Assembly (NCBI GenBank): GCA_965279075.1
Contig: CBDIHI010000001.1
Location: forward strand, 1 to 24,847
Reading direction: 5' to 3'
Length of the DNA stretch: 24,847 nt
Source of the DNA: SZAS-79 sp965279075
Lineage (GTDB): Bacteria; Pseudomonadota; Gammaproteobacteria; Burkholderiales; SG8-39
The position numbers and the translations under genes are program-made. The notes under the pieces were generated by a model, which had not been told where the DNA came from, did no database searches, and saw only the letters and a list, made by a program, of their open reading frames with translations. Of the stretch, positions 9,387 through 17,058 are shown piece by piece. How positions within the stretch are numbered: the stretch's first letter is position 1; every line of letters starts with the position of its first letter.

Positions 9387-9452
9387 GGCTTGCTCTTGAG
9401 TGTGGATGGGGGTGCGGGGGAAGGCGACTTGAGTCTTCCTCTGCGTCCTTCG

Positions 9453-11060
9453 CTACATCCTGAAGACACCGAACTTCGTGTCTTCGATCGGGGCGTTGAG
9501 GGAGGCGGATATGGCGAGGCCGAGGACTTTGCGGGTATCGGCGGGGTCGATCACCCCGTCGTCCCACAGCCGGGCGCTGGCGTAGTACGGATGGCCCTGC
9601 CGCTCGTACTGGTCGAGGATGGGCTGCTTGAAGGCGGCCTCTTCTTCGGCCGACCACTTGCCGCCCTTGCCCTCGATGCCGTCGCGCTTGACCGTGGCGA
9701 GCACCGAGGCCGCCTGCGGGCCGCCGAGCACCGAGATGCGCGCGTTCGGCCACATCCACAGGAACCGCGGGTTGTAGGCGCGGCCGCACATGCCGTAGTT
9801 GCCCGCGCCGAACGAGCCGCCGATGATCACGGTGAACTTCGGCACCTTCGCGGTGGCGACTGCTGTCACCATCTTCGCGCCGTCGCGGGCAATGCCGCCC
9901 GCCTCGTATTTCTTGCCGACCATGTAGCCGGTGATGTTCTGCAGGAACACCAGCGGGATGTTCCTCTGGCAGGCCAGTTCGATGAAGTGCGTGGCCTTCA
10001 GCGAGCTCTCGGAAAACAGCACGCCGTTGTTCGCGAGGATCGCCACCGGGTAGCCGTGGATGCGCGCGAAGCCGGTTACCAGCGTGGCGCCATAGGTGCG
10101 CTTGAACTCGTCGATCTCCGAGCCGTCGACGATCCGTGCGATCACCTCGCGCACGTCGTAGGGCTTGCGGGTCTCGTTCGGGATGACTCCGTACATGTCC
10201 TCGGCCGGATAGAGCGGCTCGACGCTCCCTCTCACGTCCAGCGTGACGGTCTTCTTCCGGTTCAGGTTGCCGACGATGTCGCGCGCCATCGACAGCGCGT
10301 GCGCGTCGTTCAGCGCGAGGTGGTCGACGACGCCCGAGACTTTCGCGTGCAGGTCGCCGCCGCCGAGGTCCTCGGCCGAGACGATCTCCCCGGTGGCCGC
10401 CTTCACGATCGGCGGGCCGCCGAGGAAGATCGTGCCCTGGTTCTTGACGATGATCGATTCGTCCGACATCGCCGGCACATAGGCGCCGCCCGCAGTGCAC
10501 GAGCCCATGACCACCGCGATCTGCGGGATGCCCTGGGCCGACATGTTGGCCTGGTTGTAGAAGATGCGGCCGAAGTGCTCGCGGTCCGGGAACACGTCGT
10601 CCTGGTTGGGCAGGTTGGCACCGCCCGAGTCCACGAGGTAGACGCAGGGGAGTCTGTTCTGGATCGCGATCTCCTGCGCGCGCAGGTGCTTCTTCACGGT
10701 CATCGGGAAGTAGGTGCCGCCCTTGACCGTCGCGTCGTTGGCGACGATCACGCATTCGCGCCCGGCGATGCGGCCGATCCCGGTCACGATCGAGGCGGAG
10801 GGCACCTCGCCGCCGTACATGCCGAACGCGGCGAGCTGGCCGATCTCGAGAAAGGGCGAGCCGGGATCGAGCAGCGTGCGCACGCGCTCGCGCGGCAGGA
10901 GCTTGCCGCGCGCGACGTGCTTCTGGCGGGCGGCCTCGTCGCCGCCCACGGTGATCTTCGCGACCTTCTCGCGCAGGTCGGCGACGAGCTCGCGCATGCG
11001 CGCCGAGTTCGCCTTGAAGTCGGCCGAGCGTGGGTCGAGCTGCGACTTGAAGACCGGCAT
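9453..11060 (-). CDS. liuB: Methylcrotonyl-CoA carboxylase, carboxyltransferase beta subunit
   Basis: A 535-residue carboxyltransferase (two crotonase-like halves), the usual length for the methylcrotonyl-CoA carboxylase beta subunit. N-terminal sequence RGKLLPRERVRTLLDPGSPF and the GSCTAGGAYVPAMSDE loop belong to the acyl-CoA half; GGSFGAGNYGMCGRAYNPRF belongs to the carboxybiotin half; and the C-terminal ISASLNAPIEDTKFGVFRM is typical of MCC beta. The ATG at 11060 was chosen because MPVFKSQLDPRSADF matches family starts and overlaps the rhodanese TGA by one base (TGATG); the open frame upstream lies inside the rhodanese gene. It forms the holoenzyme with LiuD. Confidence 0.96.
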   Translation of the reverse strand: MPVFKSQLDPRSADFKANSARMRELVADLREKVAKITVGGDEAARQKHVARGKLLPRERVRTLLDPGSPFLEIGQLAAFGMYGGEVPSASIVTGIGRIAGRECVIVANDATVKGGTYFPMTVKKHLRAQEIAIQNRLPCVYLVDSGGANLPNQDDVFPDREHFGRIFYNQANMSAQGIPQIAVVMGSCTAGGAYVPAMSDESIIVKNQGTIFLGGPPIVKAATGEIVSAEDLGGGDLHAKVSGVVDHLALNDAHALSMARDIVGNLNRKKTVTLDVRGSVEPLYPAEDMYGVIPNETRKPYDVREVIARIVDGSEIDEFKRTYGATLVTGFARIHGYPVAILANNGVLFSESSLKATHFIELACQRNIPLVFLQNITGYMVGKKYEAGGIARDGAKMVTAVATAKVPKFTVIIGGSFGAGNYGMCGRAYNPRFLWMWPNARISVLGGPQAASVLATVKRDGIEGKGGKWSAEEEAAFKQPILDQYERQGHPYYASARLWDDGVIDPADTRKVLGLAISASLNAPIEDTKFGVFRM

Positions 11061-11470
11061 CAGGACTTCTCTTTGTGCGCCGGCTTCTCGGCCACCGGCA
11101 GGCCCGCCTTCTTCCACTGGCCGAGGCCGCCTTCGAGGTGGAGCACGTTCTGGACGCCCATCTCGGCCAGCGTGGCCGCGGACAGCACCCCGCGCCAGTC
11201 GGCGGCGCAGTACAGGATCAGCGTCTTGCCGGGCGCGAACACTGGCTTGTAGTAGGGGCTGTCGGGGTCGACCCAGAACTCGAGCATGCCGCGCGGCGCG
11301 TGGAAGGCGCCGGGGATCATGCCGTCGCGCTCGAGCTCGCGCACGTCGCGCAGGTCGACGAACACCGTGTCCGGGTCGTCGAGCTTCGCCTTCGCGGCTT
11401 CGGCGGTGATGCCTTTCGACTTCTTCTCCGCTTCCGCGATCAGGTCCTTGATGCCTTTCTTCAGTGCCAT
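11060..11470 (-). CDS. Rhodanese-like domain protein
   Basis: A 136-residue single-domain rhodanese. The N-terminal helix (MALKKGIKDLIAEAEKKSKGI) is followed by the domain core TVFVDLRDVRELERDGMIPGAFHAPRGML, and an active-site loop YCAADWRGVLSAATLAEMG with the putative persulfide cysteine. The loop differs from the classical CRKGVT of thiosulfate sulfurtransferases, as is common for short rhodaneses. A strong Shine-Dalgarno (GGGGAG) stands just before the ATG at 11470. The gene ends in a one-base overlap with liuB and so is part of the liu operon, where a sulfur carrier has no obvious role; cytoplasmic, no signal peptide. Confidence 0.9.
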   Translation of the reverse strand: MALKKGIKDLIAEAEKKSKGITAEAAKAKLDDPDTVFVDLRDVRELERDGMIPGAFHAPRGMLEFWVDPDSPYYKPVFAPGKTLILYCAADWRGVLSAATLAEMGVQNVLHLEGGLGQWKKAGLPVAEKPAHKEKS

Positions 11471-11487
11471 GTCTCCCCCGGTGCTGT

Positions 11488-11919
11488 TCAGTGCGTGACG
11501 CGGATGTAGGTCAGCGTGTGGTGCGTGAAGATCCGGCCCTTGCCGTCGCTGCAGTCGGCCGTACCGAAGAAGCGCTTGCGTCCCGCCTTGAGGATGCGCG
11601 CCGTGCAGTACACGGTCTTCGCTTTCGCGGGCGCGAGGAACACGGTGTTCAGGTCGGACGTCAGCGCGTCGTGTTCGATGCCCAGGTGGCTCTTGATCGC
11701 AAGCCACATGGCGACGTCCGCCGCGGCGACCAGCGCCGGGCCGTTGACAATACCGCCAGGGCGCTCGAGGGAAGGCGTGTTGGGCATCGCCACGGTGCAT
11801 TCGCCGTCGGCGACCTTCACGAGGCGGAACCTCCAGGTCTTGAGGAACTTCTCGCTGTCGAGGAGGCGCTGGAGTTCGGTCCTGGACGCAGCGGCCTTGC
11901 CGGCGGCGGGGCGGCTCAT
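11488..11919 (-). CDS. PaaI-type hotdog-fold thioesterase-like protein
   Basis: A 143-residue hotdog-fold protein related to PaaI/acyl-CoA thioesterases. The core runs ECTVAMPNTPSLERPGGIVNGPALVAAADVAMWLAIKSH, followed by DLNTVFLAPAKAKTVYCTARILKAGRKRFFGTADCSDGKGRIFTHHTLTY, which is a standard hotdog strand order. Where classical members have His-Gly-Gly before the long helix, this protein has Asn-Gly-Pro, but the helix aspartate (AAAD) that acts in PaaI enzymes is kept. Hydrolysis of an acyl-CoA is therefore plausible but not assured. Its ATG at 11919 overlaps the Rid gene stop by four bases (ATGA). Confidence 0.82.
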   Translation of the reverse strand: MSRPAAGKAAASRTELQRLLDSEKFLKTWRFRLVKVADGECTVAMPNTPSLERPGGIVNGPALVAAADVAMWLAIKSHLGIEHDALTSDLNTVFLAPAKAKTVYCTARILKAGRKRFFGTADCSDGKGRIFTHHTLTYIRVTH

Positions 11920-12299
11920 GCGCCAATCCTTGCGGTGACCTCTATCTCGATCTTCATGCGCGCGTCCACCAGCCCACAGACGATCGCGGTCGCGGCGGGG
12001 CGCGCTTTGGCGAAGTACTCGCCGAAAATCGGCGCGGCCTTGCCGAAGGCGTCGCCTTCGGTCAGGTAGTAGGTGACCCGCACCACGTCGTCGAGCGTCG
12101 CGCCGGCTTCCTTGAGCGCCGCGGCGATGTTGGCGAACGCCTGCCGCGTCTGTGTCGCGAGATCCTCCGAGATCGTCATGGTGGCGTAGTCGAAGCCTGT
12201 CGTCCCGGAGACGTGCACCCAGTCGCCGTCGACCACCGCACGGCTGTAGCCGGCCACGGCCTCGAAGGCGGACCCGGAGGAGATCAGGCGTTTTTGCAT
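11916..12299 (-). CDS. Rid family (YjgF/YER057c/UK114) protein
   Basis: A 127-residue Rid protein: the start KRLISSGSAFEAVAGYSRAV, the central VHVSGTTGFDY and the C-terminal MKIEIEVTA give the chorismate-mutase-like trimer fold. RidA enzymes hydrolyse reactive enamines/imines and depend on an arginine that is residue 105 in E. coli (in VARLP). Aligned here, that position is Leu110 (in IVCGLVDARMKIE), so this looks like a Rid subfamily member without the canonical deaminase arginine. The gene follows a 78-bp AT-rich spacer, the longest inside the liu operon downstream of the operator, and is coupled to the following hotdog gene by an ATGA overlap. Role in leucine catabolism unknown. Confidence 0.9.
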   Translation of the reverse strand: MQKRLISSGSAFEAVAGYSRAVVDGDWVHVSGTTGFDYATMTISEDLATQTRQAFANIAAALKEAGATLDDVVRVTYYLTEGDAFGKAAPIFGEYFAKARPAATAIVCGLVDARMKIEIEVTARIGA

Positions 12300-12336
12300 A
12301 GTAATGTCAATCTTTTATTTGTCGAACCCTAAGGCA

Positions 12337-12380
12337 GGAGCCATTTTTACGGCAGTTGCATTTCCTGTTTTGGAAAATCA
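12337..12380. repeat. AT-rich intergenic element, copy B
   Basis: This is the partner of 3951-3994: 30 of 44 positions agree without gaps, with an exact TTCCTGTTTTG at 12362-12372 and GGAGCC at 12337-12342. It begins at the SDR stop codon (minus strand) and fills half of the spacer before the Rid gene. The -24 box seen in copy A is degraded here (TGCCGTA for TGGCACG), whereas the -12-like box reads TGGCT. Function unknown. Confidence 0.5.
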
Positions 12381-13055
12381 CCAGGGAATGTCGGTCCCGT
12401 CGTAATTGAGGAAACTGCCGTTCTGCGCCGGCGTAGCCGCTGCAAGCGTCTTGCGGATGCCGGTCACGCTGGTCGCGACGTCGAGGTCCGCCCCCGCGCC
12501 GCCCATGTCCGTGCGCACCCAGCCCGGGTGGAAGGTCACACAGGTCACGCCTTCGGGCCCCAGCACCAGCGACATGTCCTTGAGCGCGGAATTGAGCGCA
12601 GCCTTGCTGGCGCGGTAGAGCCATCCCGCCGTCGCGGTGCGCGTGCCGATCGACGCCATGCGCGACGAGATCACGGCGAGCTTGCCCTTGTTGCCCGCGA
12701 GCGCGCGCCCGGCGACGGGTGCCAGCCGCATCGCCGCAAGTACGTTGGTGCGCATGACCGAATCGAACTCCTCGGCGGCCGGGGGTTCGATTTTCTGCGT
12801 GCGTGACCCGTAGATCCCGGCGCAGAAGATCGCCACGTCGAGCTTTGCCGATGCAATGCCCGCCTCGAGGACCGCGGCGGCGGCAGGGTCGTTCACGTCG
12901 AACTTGATGGTGCGGGCGCCCAGCGCCGAGAGTTTTCCGAGGCCGATGTCGTCGCGCGCGGTGCCCACGACCTCCCAGCCGTCCGCCCGATACTGCCGGG
13001 CAAGCTCGAAGCCGATGCCGCGCGATGCGCCGATGATGAGGACCGTATTCGCCAT
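12378..13055 (-). CDS. Short-chain dehydrogenase/reductase (SDR)
   Basis: A 225-residue classical SDR. The nucleotide-binding motif is IGASRGIG near the N-terminus, the CAG (NAG-type) motif is in AIFCAGIYG, the catalytic serine is in VISSRMAS and the YxxxK pair is in LYRASK. The length and the C-terminal region (HPGWVRTDMGGAGADLDVATSV, GSFLNYDGTDIPW) fit the C-factor/CsgA-like SDRs, whose substrates are mostly unknown. The ATG at 13055 overlaps the thiolase stop by one base. It is not a PhaB-type acetoacetyl-CoA reductase by sequence. Within the operon it could act on an aldehyde, ketone or hydroxyacyl side product; that is inference. Confidence 0.9.
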   Translation of the reverse strand: MANTVLIIGASRGIGFELARQYRADGWEVVGTARDDIGLGKLSALGARTIKFDVNDPAAAAVLEAGIASAKLDVAIFCAGIYGSRTQKIEPPAAEEFDSVMRTNVLAAMRLAPVAGRALAGNKGKLAVISSRMASIGTRTATAGWLYRASKAALNSALKDMSLVLGPEGVTCVTFHPGWVRTDMGGAGADLDVATSVTGIRKTLAAATPAQNGSFLNYDGTDIPW

Positions 13056-14242
13056 CAGAGCACCTCGATCGCCATGGCGGTGGCTTCGCCGCCGCCGATG
13101 CAGAGCGTCGCAACGCCTCGCTTGCCGCCGTACTTGCGCAACGCGCCGATCAGCGTGACGAGGATGCGTGCGCCGGAGGCGCCGATCGGGTGGCCCAGCG
13201 CGCAGGCGCCGCCGTGCACGTTGACCTTCTCGTGCGGGAGCTTGTGCTCGTGCATCGCGGCCATGGTGACCACGGCGAAGGCTTCGTTGATTTCGTAGAG
13301 GTCCACGTCTGCTGCGCTCCAGCCGGTTTTGTCGAAGAGTTTCTGCATCGCGCCCACCGGTGCGGTCGTGAACCAGCCGGGCTCCTGTGCGTGGGTCGAG
13401 TGCCCCGCCACCACTGCAATCGGGGCCAGGCCGCGCTTCTCGGCCGTCGAGCGGCGCATCATGACGAGGGCTGCGCCGCCGTCCGAGATCGAGCTCGAAT
13501 TCGCCGCAGTGACCGTGCCGTCCTTGGCGAAGGCGGGCTTGAGCGTGGGGATCTTGTCGAAGTTGGCCTTGAAGGGCTGCTCGTCGGTCTCGACGAAGCG
13601 CTCGTCCTTGCCCGCCTTGATCGCCATCGGCGTGATCTCCCAGGCAAACCACCCTTCCTTGTTGGCTTTCTGCGCCCGCTCGAGCGAGGCGATGGCGAAG
13701 GCGTCCTGGGCTGCGCGCGTGAACTGGAACTTCTTCGCGCATTCCTCGGCGAAGCTGCCCATCAGGCGTCCCTTGTCATAGGCGTCCTCGAGGCCGTCGA
13801 GGAACATGTGGTCCATGACCTGGCCGTGGCCCATGCGGTAGCCGCCGCGCGCCTTGGGCAGCAGGTAGGGGGCGTTGGTCATCGACTCCATGCCGCCGGC
13901 GACCATGATGTCGTTGGTGCCGGCCGCTAGCAGGTCGTGGGAGAGCATCGCGGCTTTCATGCCCGAGCCGCACATCTTGTTGATGGTCGTGCAACCGGTG
14001 GCAAGCGGGAGCCCCGCGCCCAGGCTCGCCTGTCGCGCGGGCGCCTGCCCCTGGCCGGCGGGCAGTACGCAGCCCATGATGACTTCCTGCACGTCTTCGG
14101 GCTTGACCTTCGCGCGCTCGACGGCGGCGCGGATCGCGGCGGCGCCGAGTTCCGGTGCAGTGAAGCCCTTGAGCTCGCCCTGGAACGCGCCCATGGGAGT
14201 GCGCACGGCGGAGACGATGACGATTGGATCGGACGACGGCAT
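13055..14242 (-). CDS. Acetyl-CoA C-acyltransferase (thiolase)
   Basis: A 395-residue thiolase. The nucleophilic cysteine is C91 in INKMCGSGMK, the GHP histidine is H351 in NVHGGACALGHPIGASGA, and the second active-site cysteine is C381 in LCIGGGEA. These are the complete catalytic set for biosynthetic or degradative thiolases. In this position it would split acetoacetyl-CoA into two acetyl-CoA, or in reverse feed polyhydroxybutyrate synthesis; sequence alone does not separate an acetoacetyl-CoA thiolase from a broader 3-ketoacyl-CoA thiolase. Its Shine-Dalgarno (AAGGAG) lies in the last codons of the preceding flavoprotein gene, 3 bp away. Confidence 0.95.
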   Translation of the reverse strand: MPSSDPIVIVSAVRTPMGAFQGELKGFTAPELGAAAIRAAVERAKVKPEDVQEVIMGCVLPAGQGQAPARQASLGAGLPLATGCTTINKMCGSGMKAAMLSHDLLAAGTNDIMVAGGMESMTNAPYLLPKARGGYRMGHGQVMDHMFLDGLEDAYDKGRLMGSFAEECAKKFQFTRAAQDAFAIASLERAQKANKEGWFAWEITPMAIKAGKDERFVETDEQPFKANFDKIPTLKPAFAKDGTVTAANSSSISDGGAALVMMRRSTAEKRGLAPIAVVAGHSTHAQEPGWFTTAPVGAMQKLFDKTGWSAADVDLYEINEAFAVVTMAAMHEHKLPHEKVNVHGGACALGHPIGASGARILVTLIGALRKYGGKRGVATLCIGGGEATAMAIEVL

Positions 14243-14245
14243 GGC

Positions 14246-15340
14246 TTACTCCTTCACGAATGCGGTGGTGCGGCGGATGGCTTCGAGGGCCTCGGCTTCG
14301 AGGCGCCTGACCAGCTCGGCGGCCGGCAGGGCCCGCGACAGGGCGAGGGCCTGGCCGGCCCACATCGCCACGAAGTCCGGGTTTTCCGCCTTGGCCGAGG
14401 CCGCGCGCAACCTGCCTGTGACGCTATTTTGCGCCGGAAACACCAGCTGTGCGGCGTCGCGGCCGTCCATTTCGCGGATGAATCGGTTGGCGATCCCGCG
14501 CGCGGGCTTGCCGGAGAATTTCTCGGTGATGGTGGTGATGTCCTCGCGCGCGGCCAGCAGCGCGTCCTTGTGCGCCTGCGAGGCGCCGGACTCCGGGCAG
14601 GGGATGAACGCGGTGCCCAACTGAGCGGCTTCGGCACCCAGCGCCAGCACCGCGGCGATGCCCGCACCGTCCATGATCCCGCCCGCGGCCACGACGGGGA
14701 TGTGCACCGCCTTGGCGACGGTTCGCACCAGCGCCAGCGTGCCGGTCAGCGACTGGTAGGGGTCACGCAGGTAGGAGCCGCGGTGGCCGCCGGCCTCCCC
14801 GCCCTGCGCGATGACGAAGTCGAAGCCCGCGGCCTGCAGCCCCACGGCCTCGGCCACGCAGGTTGCGCTACCGCCGACGAGGATGCCGGCGGCTTTCAGG
14901 CGTGCGAGCCGCTCGGCCGAGAGGCCGTCGAGGTGCACTGTCAGCACGCGCGGCCGGATCTCGGCCACGGCGGCGAGCTGCGCGTCGAAGTCCGGGCCGT
15001 ACGGCGCGCGCGCGGGTTCGGGCGCCGGCAATCCCAGCTCGGTGTAGTACGCAGCGACCGCGGCAAGGGCCTCCCGCTGCGCGCCGTCGGCGACGTCGCC
15101 CGGCAGCGGCGAGCTGAACAGGTTGATGCCGAAAGGGCGGTCGGTCTTCGCCCGGACCAAGGCGCACTGCTTCTTCATCTCGTCCGGCTGGGTGTAGGCG
15201 AAGCCGAACGAGCCGAACGCGCCGGCCGCGGACGCCGCGGCGACGAGTTCGGGCGAGGAGGGGCCGCCCGCCATCGGGGCCTGGATGATGGGCGTGGCGA
15301 TGCCGAGCAGGTCGCAGAACGGGGTGTGCAGGCGGCTCAT
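14246..15340 (-). CDS. Nitronate monooxygenase-family flavoprotein
   Basis: A 364-residue FMN-binding TIM-barrel protein of the 2-nitropropane dioxygenase/nitronate monooxygenase family. The N-terminus PIIQAPMAGGPSSPELVAAASAAGAFGSFGF is the family hallmark, followed by NLFSSPLPGD, the AGGHRG segment with the probable catalytic histidine, and the phosphate-binding VVAAGGIMDGAGIAAVLALGA with EAAQLGTAFI. Members oxidise alkyl nitronates, but some relatives are quinone reductases or enoyl reductases, so the true reaction is uncertain. It sits between liuA and the thiolase, 13 bp after the liuA stop, and nothing in leucine degradation obviously requires it. No signal peptide. Confidence 0.9.
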   Translation of the reverse strand: MSRLHTPFCDLLGIATPIIQAPMAGGPSSPELVAAASAAGAFGSFGFAYTQPDEMKKQCALVRAKTDRPFGINLFSSPLPGDVADGAQREALAAVAAYYTELGLPAPEPARAPYGPDFDAQLAAVAEIRPRVLTVHLDGLSAERLARLKAAGILVGGSATCVAEAVGLQAAGFDFVIAQGGEAGGHRGSYLRDPYQSLTGTLALVRTVAKAVHIPVVAAGGIMDGAGIAAVLALGAEAAQLGTAFIPCPESGASQAHKDALLAAREDITTITEKFSGKPARGIANRFIREMDGRDAAQLVFPAQNSVTGRLRAASAKAENPDFVAMWAGQALALSRALPAAELVRRLEAEALEAIRRTTAFVKE

Positions 15341-15353
15341 GGTCTTGTCCTTT

Positions 15354-16517
15354 TCAGGCGGTTTCGCCGAACAGCTCGCGGCCGATCAGCCAGCGGCGGA
15401 TCTCGCTGGTGCCGGCGCCGATTTCATAGAGCTTGGCGTCGCGCCACAGCCGCCCGGTGGGCGACTCGTTGATGTAGCCCATGCCGCCCAGCGCCTGGAT
15501 CGCCTCGCCGGCCATCCAGGTGGCCTTCTCGGCCGCGACGAGGATCGCGCCGGCGGCGTCCTTGCGAGTCGTCTCGCCGCGGTCGAGCGCCTGGCCGACT
15601 GCATACACATAGGCGCGGCAGCAGGACCAGGTCGCGTACATGTCCGCGAGCTTGCCCTGCATGAGCTGGAATTCGCCGATCGGCTGGCCGAACTGCTTCC
15701 TGTCGTGCACGTAGGGAAGCACCACGTCGAGGCACGCCGCCATGATGCCGAGCGGCCCGCCGGCGAGCACTGCGCGTTCGTAGTCGAGGCCGCTCATCAG
15801 CACGTTCACACCGCGGCCTTCCTGGCTGAGGATGTTTTCCGCGGGCACCTCGCAGTCGCGGAACACGAGCTCGCAGGTGTTAGAGCCGCGCATGCCGAGC
15901 TTGTCGAGCTTCTGCGCGGTGGTGAAGCCCTTCATGCCCTTCTCGATCAGGAACGCCGTGATACCGCGCGGTCCGGCGTTCGAGTCGGTCTTCGCATAGA
16001 CGACCAGCACGTCCGCGTCCGGGCCGTTGGTGATCCACATCTTGTTGCCGTTGAGCACATACGTGTCGCCGTGCCGCTCCGCGCGCAGGCGCATGCTGAC
16101 GACGTCCGACCCCGCGCCGGGCTCGCTCATGGCCAGCGCCCCGACGTGTTCACCGGAAACGAGCTTCGGCAGGTACTTCTGCTTCTGCGCCTCGCTGCCG
16201 TTGCGGTGGATCTGATTGACGCAGAGGTTGGAGAAGGCACCATAGGACAGGCCCACCGAGGCGGACGCCCGGCTGATCTCCTCGACCGCGATGATGTGCG
16301 CGAGGTAGCCCATGTCCGTGCCGCCGTAGGCTTCGGCGACCGTGATGCCGAGCAGGCCCAGTTCGCCCATCTTCGGCCACAGGTCCATCGGGAATTCGTT
16401 CGTGCGGTCGATCTCGTCCGCGCGCGGAGCGATCTCGGCCTCGGCAAACCGCCGCACGGTCTCGCGCAGCGCGGCGATGTCCTCGCCGTGGTCGAATCTC
16501 AGGAACGGGTAGTCCAT
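15354..16517 (-). CDS. liuA: Isovaleryl-CoA dehydrogenase
   Basis: A 387-residue acyl-CoA dehydrogenase that oxidises isovaleryl-CoA to 3-methylcrotonyl-CoA, passing electrons to electron-transfer flavoprotein. The FAD/substrate signature ALAMSEPGAGSDV, MWITNG and the C-terminal YEIGAGTSEIRRWLIGRELF are present. The catalytic base is Glu247 in GLDYERAVLAGGPLGIM, the position characteristic of isovaleryl-CoA dehydrogenase and not of the short/medium-chain enzymes, whose base lies much further toward the C-terminus. The ATG at 16517 starts MDYPFLRFDHGEDI. The gene is third after liuR and separated by 12 bp from the hotdog thioesterase. Confidence 0.96.
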   Translation of the reverse strand: MDYPFLRFDHGEDIAALRETVRRFAEAEIAPRADEIDRTNEFPMDLWPKMGELGLLGITVAEAYGGTDMGYLAHIIAVEEISRASASVGLSYGAFSNLCVNQIHRNGSEAQKQKYLPKLVSGEHVGALAMSEPGAGSDVVSMRLRAERHGDTYVLNGNKMWITNGPDADVLVVYAKTDSNAGPRGITAFLIEKGMKGFTTAQKLDKLGMRGSNTCELVFRDCEVPAENILSQEGRGVNVLMSGLDYERAVLAGGPLGIMAACLDVVLPYVHDRKQFGQPIGEFQLMQGKLADMYATWSCCRAYVYAVGQALDRGETTRKDAAGAILVAAEKATWMAGEAIQALGGMGYINESPTGRLWRDAKLYEIGAGTSEIRRWLIGRELFGETA

Positions 16518-16529
16518 GGGGTGCCTTCG

Positions 16530-17000
16530 TCAGTCGGGATGGTCGGACCGACCCGCCAGCATCATCAGGGTCTGCTGCATCGAGGCGCAGTGCACGCTGC
16601 GCCCGTCCATTTCGGCGTACACCTCGGCGCGCGCCACGGTCAGCGTGCGCCCGGGCCGCATCACCTCGCCGCGCGCGACGAGTCGCTCGCCCACGGCCGG
16701 CGCAAGGATGTTGATCTTGTATTCGACGGTGACGAGCGAACAGTCCGCAGGCATCAGGCTGAAGGCCGCGTAGCCGCAGGCCGAGTCGGCGATCATGCCG
16801 ATGATGCCGCCATGCACGAACCCTTTCTGCTGCGTGAGGTCGCCGCGGAACGGCAGCAGGATCTCGCAGTACCCGGGCTCCATTGCGCCCATCGCGCCTC
16901 CGATCAGCGCCATCGCCTTCTGGCGCGAGAAACTGTCGCGGCAGCGCGCGGCGTACCCCGGGTCCTGGGGCTGGAAACGCGCGGCGGCGGGGGCATTCAT
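16530..17000 (-). CDS. PaaI family hotdog thioesterase
   Basis: A 156-residue hotdog-fold thioesterase, first gene after the liu operator. It carries the classical FVHGGIIGMIADSACGYAAF motif with H63-G64-G65 and the helix aspartate D72, then VEYKINILAPAVGERLVARGEVMRPGRTLTVARAEVYAE, which is typical of PaaI-like enzymes hydrolysing acyl- or aryl-CoA. It could release CoA from stalled isovaleryl-, methylcrotonyl- or related thioesters; this is inferred from position. The start at 17000 (ATG) gives a short leader of only a few bases if the promoter at 17010-17038 is used, and no Shine-Dalgarno is evident (CGCCCC precedes the ATG). Confidence 0.9.
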   Translation of the reverse strand: MNAPAAARFQPQDPGYAARCRDSFSRQKAMALIGGAMGAMEPGYCEILLPFRGDLTQQKGFVHGGIIGMIADSACGYAAFSLMPADCSLVTVEYKINILAPAVGERLVARGEVMRPGRTLTVARAEVYAEMDGRSVHCASMQQTLMMLAGRSDHPD

Positions 17001-17009
17001 GGGGCGCAG

Positions 17010-17040
17010 ATTCTGATTTACGTTTACGTTAACGTCAACC
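17010..17040 (-). promoter_or_regulatory. liu operon promoter with LiuR-type operator palindrome
   Basis: An 18-bp palindrome at 17022-17039 (GTTTACGTTAACGTCAAC) is symmetric in 8 of 9 base pairs around ACGTTAACGT. It is also part of a 6-bp phased run TTTACG-TTTACG-TTAACG-TCAACC starting at 17017. On the minus strand it contains a -35 TTGACG (17038-17033) and, 17 bp on, a weaker -10 CAGAAT (17015-17010), pointing into the liu operon. ACGT-containing palindromes of this form upstream of leucine-degradation operons are the expected sites of the MerR-type regulator LiuR, whose gene lies directly upstream. Confidence 0.7.
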
Positions 17041-17058
17041 CCGCCGGCCGGACGGGAT

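Noticed and set aside
9395..9437. Repeated CTTGAGT in the spacer between liuB and liuC.
   Set aside because: Only seven bases are shared, with no symmetry or promoter-like context; likely chance.
6615..11252. A 4.6-kb stop-free frame on the plus strand opposite liuD, liuC and liuB (also shorter ones at 15285-17315, 1789-3366 and 13937-15472).
   Set aside because: The translations are Arg/Ala/Val/Asp-rich with no recognisable domain, and they are fully opposite well-identified genes. Stop codons are rare in this frame because of the high-GC third codon positions of the real genes.
12305..12310. A perfect TTGACA (minus strand) just before the Rid gene, considered as a -35 box.
   Set aside because: It lies so close to the Rid ATG that the start of transcription would fall inside the gene, and the sequence 17 bp downstream does not resemble a -10 box.
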